Below, piece after piece: positions 35,478 to 43,982 of a stretch of DNA of 64,000 nt. Under the pieces are notes generated by a model that saw nothing but the letters and a program-made list of their open reading frames with translations, searched no databases and was not told the origin of the DNA. The first letter of the stretch is position 1. Each line of letters opens with the position of its first letter. A program made the translations under genes and the position numbers. This DNA is from Sphingomicrobium flavum (GTDB taxonomy: Bacteria; Pseudomonadota; Alphaproteobacteria; Sphingomonadales; Sphingomonadaceae): assembly GCF_024721605.1 (NCBI RefSeq), contig NZ_CP102630.1, forward strand, positions 1,116,001 through 1,180,000. The letters are read 5' to 3'.

Positions 35478-36823
35478 CAGCGCATCAACACCAGTTCTTC
35501 GGCCATGGTCGGGTGCAACGCGACGGTATCGTCGAACTGCGCCTTGGTCAGCCCGGCCTTGACCGCGATCGCTGCGGCCTGGAGGATTTCGGGGGCTTCG
35601 GGGCCGATCATGTGGATACCCACCACACGGTCGTCGAGCGGGTGGACCACCAGCTTGTAGAGCGAGCGTTCGTTGCGGTTGGCGAGCACATTCTTCATCG
35701 CGCGAAAATCGCTGGTATAGGTCTTGACCTGGTTGCCAAAGGCCTGCCGCGCCTCGCTTTCGGTCATGCCGACGCTGGCGATGGGCGGGTGCGAAAAGAC
35801 TGCGCTGGGAATGCAGCCATGGTCGACCTTGCGGTCCATGCCCCCAAAGCGGGTGTCGGCAAAGGCATGGCCCTCGCGGATCGCAATCGGAGTCAGCTGG
35901 ATACGGTCGGTCACGTCGCCCACGGCAAAGATGTGATCGACATTGGTGCAGCTATATTCATCGACCTTGATTGCGCCGCGTTCGCCCAGCTCCACCCCGG
36001 CATCGTCGAGCCCTAGTTCGTCTGTATTAGGCACGCGCCCGGTGGCGAACAGCACCGCATCGACTTCCATATCGTCGCAGCCATCCATGGTCAGCAGCAG
36101 CGAGCCTTCATCCTGCTTCTCGATCTTCTTGAACGTGGAATTGAATTTGAAGTCGATGCCCTTGGTCAAAGAGATGTGGAGCAGGCGTTCGCGCATGCTT
36201 TCGTCATAGCCACGCAGGATCTGGTCGGACCGATTGACCACCGTCACCTTCGATCCGAACTGGTGGAAGATGCCCGCAAATTCGTTGGCGATATAGCCGC
36301 CGCCGGCGATGGCGACGCGCTTGGGCAATTTGGGCAGATGGAAGACGTCGTTCGACGTGATGCCATGCTCGATCCCCTCGATATCGGGCATGTTGGGACG
36401 CGCGCCGACGGCGATCAGGATGGTATCTGCAGTGACCGTTTCGCCGCTGGCCAGCGCGATTTCCTTGCCGCCTTTGAGCCGCGCGCGCTCCTCGAAGATG
36501 GTAACGTCGTTGCTTTCCAGCGTCTGGTGATAAAGCCCCTCGAGCCGGTCGACCTCGGCGGCGACATTGTCGCGCAGCTTGGCCCAGTCGAAGCTCTTTT
36601 CGCCAATTTCCCAGCCGAAGCGCGCGCAATCTTCCAGATCCTCGGCAAAATGGGCGCCATAGACGAGCAGCTTCTTGGGCACACAGCCGCGAATGACGCA
36701 GGTGCCGCCGACGCGATATTCCTCGGCGATGGCGACCTTGGCGCCATGGCTGGCGGCGATGCGGGCAGCGCGAACGCCGCCCGACCCTGCCCCGATCACG
36801 AAGAGGTCGAAATGCTGCGTCAT
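35477..36823 (-). CDS. gor: Glutathione-disulfide reductase
   Basis: 448 residues. FAD-binding GAGSGGVRAARIA, redox pair C42/C47 in GGTCVIRGCVPKKL, the NAD(P) fold IAGGGYIANEFAG with a following NRSDQILRG that has the Arg expected for NADPH, and the C-terminal VALHPTMAEELV with the active-site His-Glu. It regenerates GSH; gshB is in the same window. Overlaps pgi by 4 nt. Confidence 0.94.
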   Translation of the reverse strand: MTQHFDLFVIGAGSGGVRAARIAASHGAKVAIAEEYRVGGTCVIRGCVPKKLLVYGAHFAEDLEDCARFGWEIGEKSFDWAKLRDNVAAEVDRLEGLYHQTLESNDVTIFEERARLKGGKEIALASGETVTADTILIAVGARPNMPDIEGIEHGITSNDVFHLPKLPKRVAIAGGGYIANEFAGIFHQFGSKVTVVNRSDQILRGYDESMRERLLHISLTKGIDFKFNSTFKKIEKQDEGSLLLTMDGCDDMEVDAVLFATGRVPNTDELGLDDAGVELGERGAIKVDEYSCTNVDHIFAVGDVTDRIQLTPIAIREGHAFADTRFGGMDRKVDHGCIPSAVFSHPPIASVGMTESEARQAFGNQVKTYTSDFRAMKNVLANRNERSLYKLVVHPLDDRVVGIHMIGPEAPEILQAAAIAVKAGLTKAQFDDTVALHPTMAEELVLMR

Positions 36824-38337
36824 AATCCTGCTTTCTCGATGAGGGCGCGGGTCGATGGATCAAAGCCGGCGCGGGCTTCGGGATCATCGATGGCGCGGGC
36901 CATGTCCTTGCCAAGCTCCACCCCGAACTGGTCGAACGGGTTGATGCCCAGCAAGGCGGCCTCGGTGAAGGTGCGATGTTCGTAAAAGGCGATGAGCGCG
37001 CCCAGCGTGCGCGCATCGAGCCGCTCGAGCAGGATAGTGACGCTCGGCCGGTCGCCGGGATAGTGGCGCGCCGCGTCTTCCTTATTCTCGCGCCCCGTCA
37101 TCAATGCTGCGCCCTGGGCGAAGGCGTTGAGCAGCAATTGGCGATGTTGGCGCGGATCCTGGCTGTCTTCATTCTCGATCACGGCGACGAATTCGATCGG
37201 CATGACCAGGCTGCCCTGGTGGAGCAGCTGGAAGACGGCATGCTGGGCATCGGTCCCCACCCCGCCCCAGATTACCGGCGCGCTGGGACGACCCAGCGGC
37301 TGACCATCGAGCGTCACGCTCTTGCCGTTCGATTCCATGATGAGCTGCTGGAGATAGGGCACGAGCAGGCGCAGCCGCTCGTCATAAGCGAAGACGGCGC
37401 GCGCCTCGCTGCCGCGATTATGGACGTAGAAGAGATCGCTCGCCGCCGCCACGAAGGGGGCATTCTCGCCCAGCGGGGCGAGCCTGAAATGCCGGTCCAT
37501 TTCCGCCGCGCCTTCGAGCATCGCTTCATAGGCGTCCCATCCCAGCGCCAGCGCGATCGACACGCCGACAGCGGACCAGAGCGAGTAGCGCCCGCCCACG
37601 CTGTCGGCGAAGGGCAGGATGCGGGTTTCATCGACGCCTGCTTCGAGCGCCTTGTCGGGATTGGCGGTGACCGCAATAATCTTGCCGGTGGCATCCTCGA
37701 CCCCCGCACCTTCCAGCCATTCGAGCGCCGCGTCCATGTTGGTCAGCGTCTCTGTGGTGGTAAAGCTTTTGGAGACGACGACGATCAGCGTCGTTTCGGG
37801 ATTGAGCCCGCGCACCGCCTCATCCATCGCTTCGCCGTCAATGTTCGCCACGGTTCGCAGCTGGACCCGCGTGGAATCGCGGCCAAGCGCATCGACCGCC
37901 AAAGCGGGGCCGAGCGCAGAGCCGCCAATGCCGATATGCAGCACCGCCTCGACCGGACCGAAAGCCTCGGCCTCGATCGCGTCGATCAGCTGGCGCATGC
38001 GCATGCGGAAGTTGGCGGCAAGCTCGTTATCGTGCGCCGCGCCCTGCCCGCGTTCGGCGACATGAGTGGCACTGCGGCCTTCGGACGGGTTTACCACCTC
38101 GCCCGCGAACAGGCCGCGGCGGCGTGTCTCGAAATCCATCGCGCCGGCCAGCCCCGCAATGTCCTTGAGCAGCACAGGGCCCAAATGGGTCTTCGACCAG
38201 TCGAAGGTCATGCCCGCCACCTCGACGCTCAGGCGCTTGAGGCGGCCGGGATCGGCCTCGAACAGGCGTTCGATGCGGGGGGATTCATATTGCTCGATGG
38301 CGCTCCAGGCGGCGCTGGCTTCGGGGGAATCAGTCAT
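36820..38337 (-). CDS. pgi: Glucose-6-phosphate isomerase
   Basis: 505 residues from MTDSPEASAAWSAIEQYE. VLHIGIGGSALGPAL, VVSKSFTTTETLTN, VGGRYSLWSAVGVSIAL and the C-terminal block GINPFDQFGVELGK are Pgi signatures. It interconverts G6P and F6P; F6P also feeds GlmS, encoded at 47 kb. An alternative ATG at 38373 has somewhat better upstream spacing; farther upstream codons overlap lepB and are rejected. It heads the pgi-gor-FAD oxidoreductase-CaiB run. Confidence 0.94.
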   Translation of the reverse strand: MTDSPEASAAWSAIEQYESPRIERLFEADPGRLKRLSVEVAGMTFDWSKTHLGPVLLKDIAGLAGAMDFETRRRGLFAGEVVNPSEGRSATHVAERGQGAAHDNELAANFRMRMRQLIDAIEAEAFGPVEAVLHIGIGGSALGPALAVDALGRDSTRVQLRTVANIDGEAMDEAVRGLNPETTLIVVVSKSFTTTETLTNMDAALEWLEGAGVEDATGKIIAVTANPDKALEAGVDETRILPFADSVGGRYSLWSAVGVSIALALGWDAYEAMLEGAAEMDRHFRLAPLGENAPFVAAASDLFYVHNRGSEARAVFAYDERLRLLVPYLQQLIMESNGKSVTLDGQPLGRPSAPVIWGGVGTDAQHAVFQLLHQGSLVMPIEFVAVIENEDSQDPRQHRQLLLNAFAQGAALMTGRENKEDAARHYPGDRPSVTILLERLDARTLGALIAFYEHRTFTEAALLGINPFDQFGVELGKDMARAIDDPEARAGFDPSTRALIEKAGL

Positions 38338-38416
38338 CGCGCCCGTCTTAGCGACCGGGCTGCCTTTTGCCATCCCCGCTTGACCTTCACGCCCCATAAG
38401 GGAAGAAGCGCCCACG

Positions 38417-39214
38417 ATGACCGAGAAAAGCGCCGAAGAGCCGAAAAAGGGCGGGCTCCTGAAATTCCTGCTGCTGCTGGCGCTCTTCGCATGGGTGCTG
38501 CGCAGCTTCATCGTTGCACCCTTCATGATCCCGTCGGGATCGATGTTGCCGACCATGCTGGTGGGAGACTATCTGTTCGTGTCGAAATGGCCCTATGGCT
38601 ATAGCAAGCACAGCTTCCCCTTTGGCATCCCCAGCTTCGATGGCCGCTTGCTGGAAGATTATCCCGAACATGGCGATGTGGTGGTTTTCGCCTCGCCCGT
38701 CGATGGCAAGGTGGTGGTCAAGCGCGTGATCGGCCTGCCGGGCGACAATGTCGAAATGCGCGACGGCACGCTGATCCTCAACGGTGCGCCCGTCTCCAAG
38801 GTGAAGTTGCGCGATTTCGCGCTTGAGGTCAGCCCCAACAGCCCCTGCACCGTCGCCAGTGGCGCGCGCCAGTTCATCGAGCCCGACGCCGATGGCAACC
38901 AGATCTGCCGCTATCCGGCCTACAAGGAAACCCTGCCCAACGGGGTCAGCTACAGCGTGCTCGACCAGTCCGACACGGTCGGCGACAATGTCGGCCCTTT
39001 CATCGTGCAGCCCGGCTATCTTTTCCTGATGGGCGACAATCGCGATGCGAGCGGGGACAGCCGCTTTGCCTCTTCGCTCGGCCAGGTCCCGATCGAGAAT
39101 GTCATGGGCCGGGCCGAGATGAATTTCTGGTCGACCGACGGTTCCTCCAGCTATGTCCTGCCATGGACCTGGTTCACCGCAATGCGCGGCAGCCGCATCG
39201 GCGTCACCTACTGA
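38417..39214 (+). CDS. lepB: Signal peptidase I
   Basis: 265 residues. One N-terminal TM helix (LLKFLLLLALFAWVLRSFIV), the catalytic Ser S42 in PSGSMLPTM and Lys K102 in VVVKRVIGLPGD, and the C-terminal box GDNRDASGDSRF. It removes Sec and Tat signal peptides at the inner membrane. First gene of lepB-rnc-era, a classical operon; a 1-nt TGATG overlap leads into rnc. Divergent from pgi. Confidence 0.96.
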   Translation: MTEKSAEEPKKGGLLKFLLLLALFAWVLRSFIVAPFMIPSGSMLPTMLVGDYLFVSKWPYGYSKHSFPFGIPSFDGRLLEDYPEHGDVVVFASPVDGKVVVKRVIGLPGDNVEMRDGTLILNGAPVSKVKLRDFALEVSPNSPCTVASGARQFIEPDADGNQICRYPAYKETLPNGVSYSVLDQSDTVGDNVGPFIVQPGYLFLMGDNRDASGDSRFASSLGQVPIENVMGRAEMNFWSTDGSSSYVLPWTWFTAMRGSRIGVTY

Positions 39215-39882
39215 TGCAGCATCCCGCCGCCGAGGTTGCCAAGCGGCTGCTGGACCATGCGCCGGGGCGCGAAGCGCTGTTCGAAAGCGCGCTCACCCAT
39301 GGCAGCCGCCAGGGCGAGACCAGCTATCAGCGGCTGGAATTTCTGGGTGACCGCGTGCTCGGCCTGGTCGTCGCCGAATGGCTCTATGAGCGCTTCCCCA
39401 AGGAAGACGAGGGCAAGATGAACCGGCGCCTGTCGGGGCTGGTCAGCCGCGAAACCTGCGCAGAAATCGGTCGCGCCATCGACCTGCCGCGCTATATCCG
39501 CCTGTCCAAGCAGGCGCGCGAAGGCCGCGCGGAAACCAGCGACAATGTGATCGGCGATGTGGTCGAGGCGCTGCTGGGCGCGCTCTACATCGACGCGGGG
39601 CTTGAGCCCTGCCGCGCTTTCGTCCGCAAGAATTGGGCGCCGTTGCTGGAAGAACAGCGCAAAGCCCCGATCCATCCCAAGAACGGTCTGCAGGAATTGG
39701 CTGCAGAGCTGAAAATCGGCACGCCGCGCTACGAACTCATCGAACGATCGGGGCCGCACCACGCGCCGCGGTTCAAGGTCCGCGTCACCCTGTCGGGCGG
39801 GCGCGCGGCCGAAGCCGAAGGCGCCAGCAAGCAGGATGCCGAAAAGGCAGCTGCCGCCATCCTGTTGGAGCAATTATCATGA
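39214..39882 (+). CDS. rnc: Ribonuclease III
   Basis: 222 residues from MQHPAAEVAKRLL. Catalytic core RLEFLGDRVLGL with E42 and D46, then GDVVEALLGALYIDAG with D115 and E118, and a C-terminal dsRNA-binding domain (KNGLQELAAEL ... AEAEGASKQDAEKAAAAILL). It cuts rRNA precursors and double-stranded mRNAs. An upstream open extension lies within lepB and is rejected. era starts inside its stop codon. Confidence 0.96.
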   Translation: MQHPAAEVAKRLLDHAPGREALFESALTHGSRQGETSYQRLEFLGDRVLGLVVAEWLYERFPKEDEGKMNRRLSGLVSRETCAEIGRAIDLPRYIRLSKQAREGRAETSDNVIGDVVEALLGALYIDAGLEPCRAFVRKNWAPLLEEQRKAPIHPKNGLQELAAELKIGTPRYELIERSGPHHAPRFKVRVTLSGGRAAEAEGASKQDAEKAAAAILLEQLS

Positions 39883-40769
39883 CGAAATGCGGCCTTGTAG
39901 CAGTGCTGGGCGCCCCCAATGCGGGCAAATCGACGCTGGTGAACGCACTGGTCGGCCAGAAGGTCGCCATCACCTCGCCCAAGGCGCAGACCACGCGCGT
40001 GCGCCTGATGGGCATCGCCATCCAGGATGATGTGCAGATCCTGCTGCTCGATACGCCCGGCATCTTCGCGCCGGGGCGGCGGCTGGACCGGGCCATGGTC
40101 AAGGCCGCCTGGGACGGCGCGGAAGATGCCGACCGGCTGGTCGTGATGATCGATGCCGCCACCGGCATGAACAAGAAGGCGACCATGCTGATGGAAGGCG
40201 TGGAGAATCGCCGCGAGCCCAAGATCCTGGTCATCAACAAGACCGATATCGCCAAGAAATCGGACCTGCTGGCCCTCGCCCAGCAGCTGTCGGACCGGTT
40301 GATGCCCGAGGCCGTCTTCTTCATCAGCGCCACCAGCGGCGAAGGCGTGGCCGATTTGAAGGACCATCTCGCCGCCGCCATGCCCGAAGGCCCCTGGCAC
40401 TTCCCCGAAGATCAATTGTCCGACGCCACCGACCGCATGATCGCGGCCGAACTGACCCGCGAACAGCTTTATGCGCAGCTTCACCAGGAACTGCCCTATG
40501 CTAGCGCCGTGGCGACCGAACAGTGGATCGACAAGGACGATGGCTCGACCGAAATCCGCCAGCAGATCCGCGTCGGCCGCGACACGCAAAAGGCCATCGT
40601 GCTGGGCAAAGGCGGCAGCCGCATCAAGGCCATCGGAGAGGCCGCACGTAAGGAAATCGCCGAACATCTCGGCCGCCCCGTCCACCTCTTCCTCCACGTC
40701 AAGGTCGACCCCCGCTGGGAAGAAGATCGCGGCCTCTATGAGGAAATCGGGCTGGAGTGGACGAAGTAG
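39879..40769 (+). CDS. era: GTPase Era
   Basis: 296 residues from MTKCGLVAVLGAPNAGKST. P-loop GAPNAGKS (11-18), G2 KAQTTRVR, G3 DTPG, G4 NKTD and a C-terminal KH domain (IVLGKGGSRIKAIGEAARKEIAE). It binds 16S rRNA in 30S assembly. ATG overlaps the rnc stop (ATGA). A REP pair follows its stop and may end the lepB-rnc-era transcript. Confidence 0.97.
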   Translation: MTKCGLVAVLGAPNAGKSTLVNALVGQKVAITSPKAQTTRVRLMGIAIQDDVQILLLDTPGIFAPGRRLDRAMVKAAWDGAEDADRLVVMIDAATGMNKKATMLMEGVENRREPKILVINKTDIAKKSDLLALAQQLSDRLMPEAVFFISATSGEGVADLKDHLAAAMPEGPWHFPEDQLSDATDRMIAAELTREQLYAQLHQELPYASAVATEQWIDKDDGSTEIRQQIRVGRDTQKAIVLGKGGSRIKAIGEAARKEIAEHLGRPVHLFLHVKVDPRWEEDRGLYEEIGLEWTK

Positions 40770-40794
40770 CGGCATCGCCAGTCTCCAACCTCCC

Positions 40795-40880
40795 CCGCTC
40801 ACCCTGAGCCTGTCGAAGGGTCAGCGCAGGCGACGAGGTTGGCGCGGCCGCTGAGGCTTCGACAAGCTCAGCCTGAGCGG
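40795..40880. repeat. REP palindrome pair (BIME-like), inverted
   Basis: Two 32-nt REP units face each other (40795-40826 and 40849-40880). Unit 1 begins CCGCTCACCCTGAGCCTGTC; unit 2 reversed begins CCGCTCAGGCTGAGCTTGTC. They lie between convergent era and cobB and can form a long hairpin. Typical sphingomonad REP sequence. Confidence 0.85.
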
Positions 40881-40886
40881 ATGGGG

Positions 40887-41588
40887 TTAGGTGCCCAAGA
40901 TCTCCTCCACAAAGGCCGGCACCAATTCGCTTGCCGGGCCCATGCGGCTTTCGTCGAAATAGATGCTGCCCTGGCTGGGGTCGAGGTTGAGTTCCAGCGT
41001 GCGCGCACCGCGATATTTTGCCGTCTGGACAAAACCGGCAGCAGGATAGACCGCGCCCGATGTGCCGATGGAGACGAACAGGTCGGCGTCCATCAACGCC
41101 AGCTCGATATCGTCCATGCCGTAGGGCATTTCGCCAAACCAGACGATGTCGGGGCGCAAATATTTCTGACCGCAATCAGGACAGGGCGGAAAGTCGAGCA
41201 AGGTATCGGGACTGGGCGAACGCGTATCGCAGGCGAGGCACCAGGCGCTTTTCAGCTCGCCATGCATGTGCAGCAGCCGCTTCGCCCCTGCCCGTTCGTG
41301 CAGATCATCGACATTCTGGGTGACGATCAGCAATTCGCCCTTCCATTCAGCGTCCAGCCGCGCCAGCGCCTCGTGGGCAGCATTGGGCTCGACCGTCGCC
41401 AGATTGGCGCGGCGTGCATCATAGAAGCGCTGGACGAGATGCGGATCGGCCACGAACGCGCCGGGCGTCGCCACGTCCTCGACCCGATGACCCTCCCACA
41501 GCCCCTCGGGACCGCGAAAGGTCGCCAATCCGCTTTCCGCGCTGATCCCCGCGCCGGTCAGGATGACGATGTTGGAAATGTCCCGCAT
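40887..41588 (-). CDS. cobB: Sir2-family NAD-dependent protein deacylase
   Basis: 233 residues. GAGISAESGLATFRG, TQNVDDLHERAG, catalytic His in LLHMHGELK, zinc cysteines in CLACDTRS and CPDCG, and IGTSGAVYPAAGF. A Tyr/Arg pair in RFYDARRANL fits class III (desuccinylase-type) sirtuins. It removes acyl groups from lysines in cytosolic proteins. The REP pair lies beyond its stop. Confidence 0.93.
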   Translation of the reverse strand: MRDISNIVILTGAGISAESGLATFRGPEGLWEGHRVEDVATPGAFVADPHLVQRFYDARRANLATVEPNAAHEALARLDAEWKGELLIVTQNVDDLHERAGAKRLLHMHGELKSAWCLACDTRSPSPDTLLDFPPCPDCGQKYLRPDIVWFGEMPYGMDDIELALMDADLFVSIGTSGAVYPAAGFVQTAKYRGARTLELNLDPSQGSIYFDESRMGPASELVPAFVEEILGT

Positions 41589-41668
41589 CGGCGCACTCTG
41601 GCAGCAATTTCATCCGCTTCCAACTGTCATGCTGTTGACATCAATGTAAATTATGACATGGTGTCGTC

Positions 41669-42064
41669 ATGGTTGAGGCGTATCATCATCAGATCGGGAT
41701 CGAGCCGGGCGACATTGACCATATGGGTCATGTCAACAATTCGGTCTATCTGAAGTGGGTGCAGGAAGCGGTGGTCGATTATTGGACCAAGATCGCGCCG
41801 GCCGATGCGGTGGCCAAGCATCTGTGGGTCGCCCTGAAGCATGAGATTAGCTACCGCCGCCCTACCTTCCTCGACGACACCGTCGTTGCTGATGTGATTG
41901 CCGAACGCATGCAGGGCGCGCGCGTCTTCTTCACCACCGTCATCAAGCGCGGCGAGGAAGTGGTGGCCGAAGCCAAGAGCGTATGGTGCTGCCTCGACAG
42001 CGTGTCCCAGCGCCCGGCAAGGCTGGCGCGCGATGTCGCCAAGCGCTTCCTTCCCGACCTCTAG
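41669..42064 (+). CDS. Acyl-CoA thioesterase (hotdog fold, YbgC/FadM-like)
   Basis: 131 residues. GDIDHMGHVNNSVYLKWVQEAVVDYW is the 4HBT signature, with the aspartate of GDIDHMGHVNN as likely catalytic base. It hydrolyses acyl-CoAs; chain length cannot be told. Upstream lies TTGACA (41635-41640), but no well-spaced -10 is obvious, and nearby TGTCAT/ATGACA arms may be an operator. dapB follows 35 nt later. Confidence 0.87.
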   Translation: MVEAYHHQIGIEPGDIDHMGHVNNSVYLKWVQEAVVDYWTKIAPADAVAKHLWVALKHEISYRRPTFLDDTVVADVIAERMQGARVFFTTVIKRGEEVVAEAKSVWCCLDSVSQRPARLARDVAKRFLPDL

Positions 42065-42099
42065 TTGCAAGCAGGCGCGGCCTGCGCCATGAGGCGGGC

Positions 42100-42798
42100 A
42101 TGACCGTAAAGATCGCGCTTTTCGCCCCCGACGGCCGCATGGGCCAGGCCATTTCTGCCGCCGCCCCCGAATTGGGCGCCGAAATCGTCGAGAAAGGCGA
42201 TCCCGCCGACGTGCTGGTCGACTTCTCCTCGCCTGCCGCGCTGGGCGACAGCATCACCATGGCCAAGCGCTTCGAACTGCCGCTGGTGGTGGGCACGACG
42301 GGGCTGGGCGATGAGCAACAGGCGATGATCGACGAAGCCGCCACGGAAATTGCCATCCTGCAGGCCGCCAATACCTCTTTGGGCGTGGCGCTGCTGTCGG
42401 ACCTGGTCGAGCGCGCCGCCAAGGTGCTGGGCCCCGACGGCTGGGACGTCGAAATTGTCGAGACCCATCACCGCCATAAGGCCGACGCCCCCTCGGGCAC
42501 CGCGCTCCACCTTGGCGCAGCGGCCAAGCGCGGGCGCGGCAAGGACATGCCGGAAGAGCGTGCGCGCAACGGCACTGGCCTCATCCGCGAGGCGGGCGCG
42601 ATCGGTTATGCGGCGCTGCGCGGCGGCACGGTGGCGGGCGATCATGACGTGCTCTTCCTGGGTGAGCATGAGCGCCTCATCCTGTCCCATCGCGCCGAAA
42701 ACCGCGCCATCTTCGCCCGCGGCGCCATCGCCGCCGCCAAATATATGAAGCTGAAGCCTGCGGGTCTTTATTCGATGCACGACGTCATCAGCGCGTAG
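42100..42798 (+). CDS. dapB: 4-hydroxy-tetrahydrodipicolinate reductase
   Basis: 232 residues from MTVKIALFAPDGRMGQAI (short for DapB, usual ~240-270). VDFSSPAA, VVGTTGL, AANTSLGVALL, then the catalytic EIVETHHRHKADAPSGTA with His-His and Lys. It makes tetrahydrodipicolinate for lysine and diaminopimelate, hence peptidoglycan. An open upstream extension to 41983 lies in the thioesterase gene and is rejected. nth starts immediately after its stop. Confidence 0.95.
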   Translation: MTVKIALFAPDGRMGQAISAAAPELGAEIVEKGDPADVLVDFSSPAALGDSITMAKRFELPLVVGTTGLGDEQQAMIDEAATEIAILQAANTSLGVALLSDLVERAAKVLGPDGWDVEIVETHHRHKADAPSGTALHLGAAAKRGRGKDMPEERARNGTGLIREAGAIGYAALRGGTVAGDHDVLFLGEHERLILSHRAENRAIFARGAIAAAKYMKLKPAGLYSMHDVISA

Positions 42799-43458
42799 AT
42801 GAAAAAAGACGATATTTTCGAATTTTACCGGCGGCTGGCGGAAGCCAATCCCGAGCCCGAGACCGAGCTTGAATTTGGCAATGCCTATCAGCTGGTCGTC
42901 GCCGTTGCCTTGTCGGCGCAGTCGACCGATATCGGCGTCAACAAGGCCACGCGCACTTTATTCGCCAAGGTCGAGACGCCCCAGCAGATGCTCGATCTGG
43001 GCGAAGAGGCGCTGAAGGATCACATCAAGACGATCGGCCTGTTCAACACCAAGGCCAAGAATGTGATCGCGGCGGCGCGCATCCTGGTCGATGAATTTGG
43101 CGGCGAGGTGCCGCAGGAGCGCGAGACACTGGAAAAACTGCCGGGCGTGGGGCGCAAGACCGCCAATGTGGTGCTCAACTGCGCCTTCGGGCAGGAAACC
43201 TTTGCAGTCGACACGCATATCTTCCGCGTCGGCAACCGCACAGGGCTGGCGCCGGGCAAGACGGTTTTGGCGGTGGAAAAGAAGCTCGACAAGCAGACGC
43301 CCCAGCCCTTTCGCGTCGGCGCGCATCATTGGCTGATCCTGCATGGCCGCTATGTCTGCAAGGCGCGCACGCCCGAATGTTGGCGCTGCGAGGTGGCGGA
43401 TCTTTGCCGCTTCAAGAAGAAGACACCGCAGCCAGCAAAGCGTCGCACAACCGCCTAA
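42799..43458 (+). CDS. nth: Endonuclease III
   Basis: 219 residues. Helix-hairpin-helix with catalytic lysine in LPGVGRKTANVVLN, catalytic aspartate in AVDTHIFRVGNR, and the [4Fe-4S] ligands C-x6-C-x2-C-x5-C at the end (CKARTPECWRCEVADLC). It removes oxidised pyrimidines. Starts at the base after the dapB stop, so the two are co-translated. Confidence 0.96.
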   Translation: MKKDDIFEFYRRLAEANPEPETELEFGNAYQLVVAVALSAQSTDIGVNKATRTLFAKVETPQQMLDLGEEALKDHIKTIGLFNTKAKNVIAAARILVDEFGGEVPQERETLEKLPGVGRKTANVVLNCAFGQETFAVDTHIFRVGNRTGLAPGKTVLAVEKKLDKQTPQPFRVGAHHWLILHGRYVCKARTPECWRCEVADLCRFKKKTPQPAKRRTTA

Positions 43459-43549
43459 TATCGTTACAGTTTTATGACATATTGATGACTTGACGAAGAC
43501 TCATGGACGTCAGTAGCATGACTTTCAACGGTCGTTCTAAGGAGTCGTC

Positions 43550-43921
43550 ATGATGGATAAGGTCTTGCTCGCTGCCATTGCACTGGGTCTGTCAGCGGCG
43601 GCTCCGGCCCATGCGCAGGATGCCGAAGTCAACTATCCCGAAGGCTCGCTCGGCTTCGCCGCCCTGATGCAGGCCGATTATGAAGCTGCCGAGGCGCAGC
43701 TCCTGAAGGCCGAAGGTGTCGGTCGCAACGATGCCGCCCGCCTGATCAACCTTGGTCAGGTCTATGCCGCCACCGGTCGCCATGCGGAGGCCGAAGTGCT
43801 GCTGAAGCGCGCGGCCAAGGCGAAAAAGGAATATTTGGTGCTGGCCGACGGATCGGTGGTGGACAGCCGCGATGCCGCCAAGACCGCGCTGGCCCAGCTG
43901 GAAGCCAAGTCGCAGGACTGA
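43550..43921 (+). CDS. Small exported tetratricopeptide-repeat protein
   Basis: 123 residues. Signal peptide MMDKVLLAAIALGLSAAAPAHAQ, then about two TPR-like helical pairs (ADYEAAEAQLLKAEGVGRNDAARLINLGQVYAATGRHAEAEVLLKRA). AGGAG lies 7 nt before the ATG. Periplasmic, probably protein-protein interaction. A basic-region promoter may lie in the 91-nt gap after nth (TTGACG is visible). Confidence 0.8.
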   Translation: MMDKVLLAAIALGLSAAAPAHAQDAEVNYPEGSLGFAALMQADYEAAEAQLLKAEGVGRNDAARLINLGQVYAATGRHAEAEVLLKRAAKAKKEYLVLADGSVVDSRDAAKTALAQLEAKSQD

Positions 43922-43949
43922 ACGCCCTTCTTCTTCAGTTCCCGCAAGT

Positions 43950-43982
43950 GAGCGTCGTTGGGCCTTAGGCCCAGCGGCGCTC
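43950..43982. terminator. 15-bp hairpin with the alr stop codon in its loop
   Basis: Arms GAGCGTCGTTGGGCC and GGCCCAGCGGCGCTC pair fully (several G-U), with loop TTA, which is the TAA stop of alr read on the minus strand. No T-tract. It lies between convergent TPR and alr genes and may act as a shared 3' hairpin. Confidence 0.5.
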
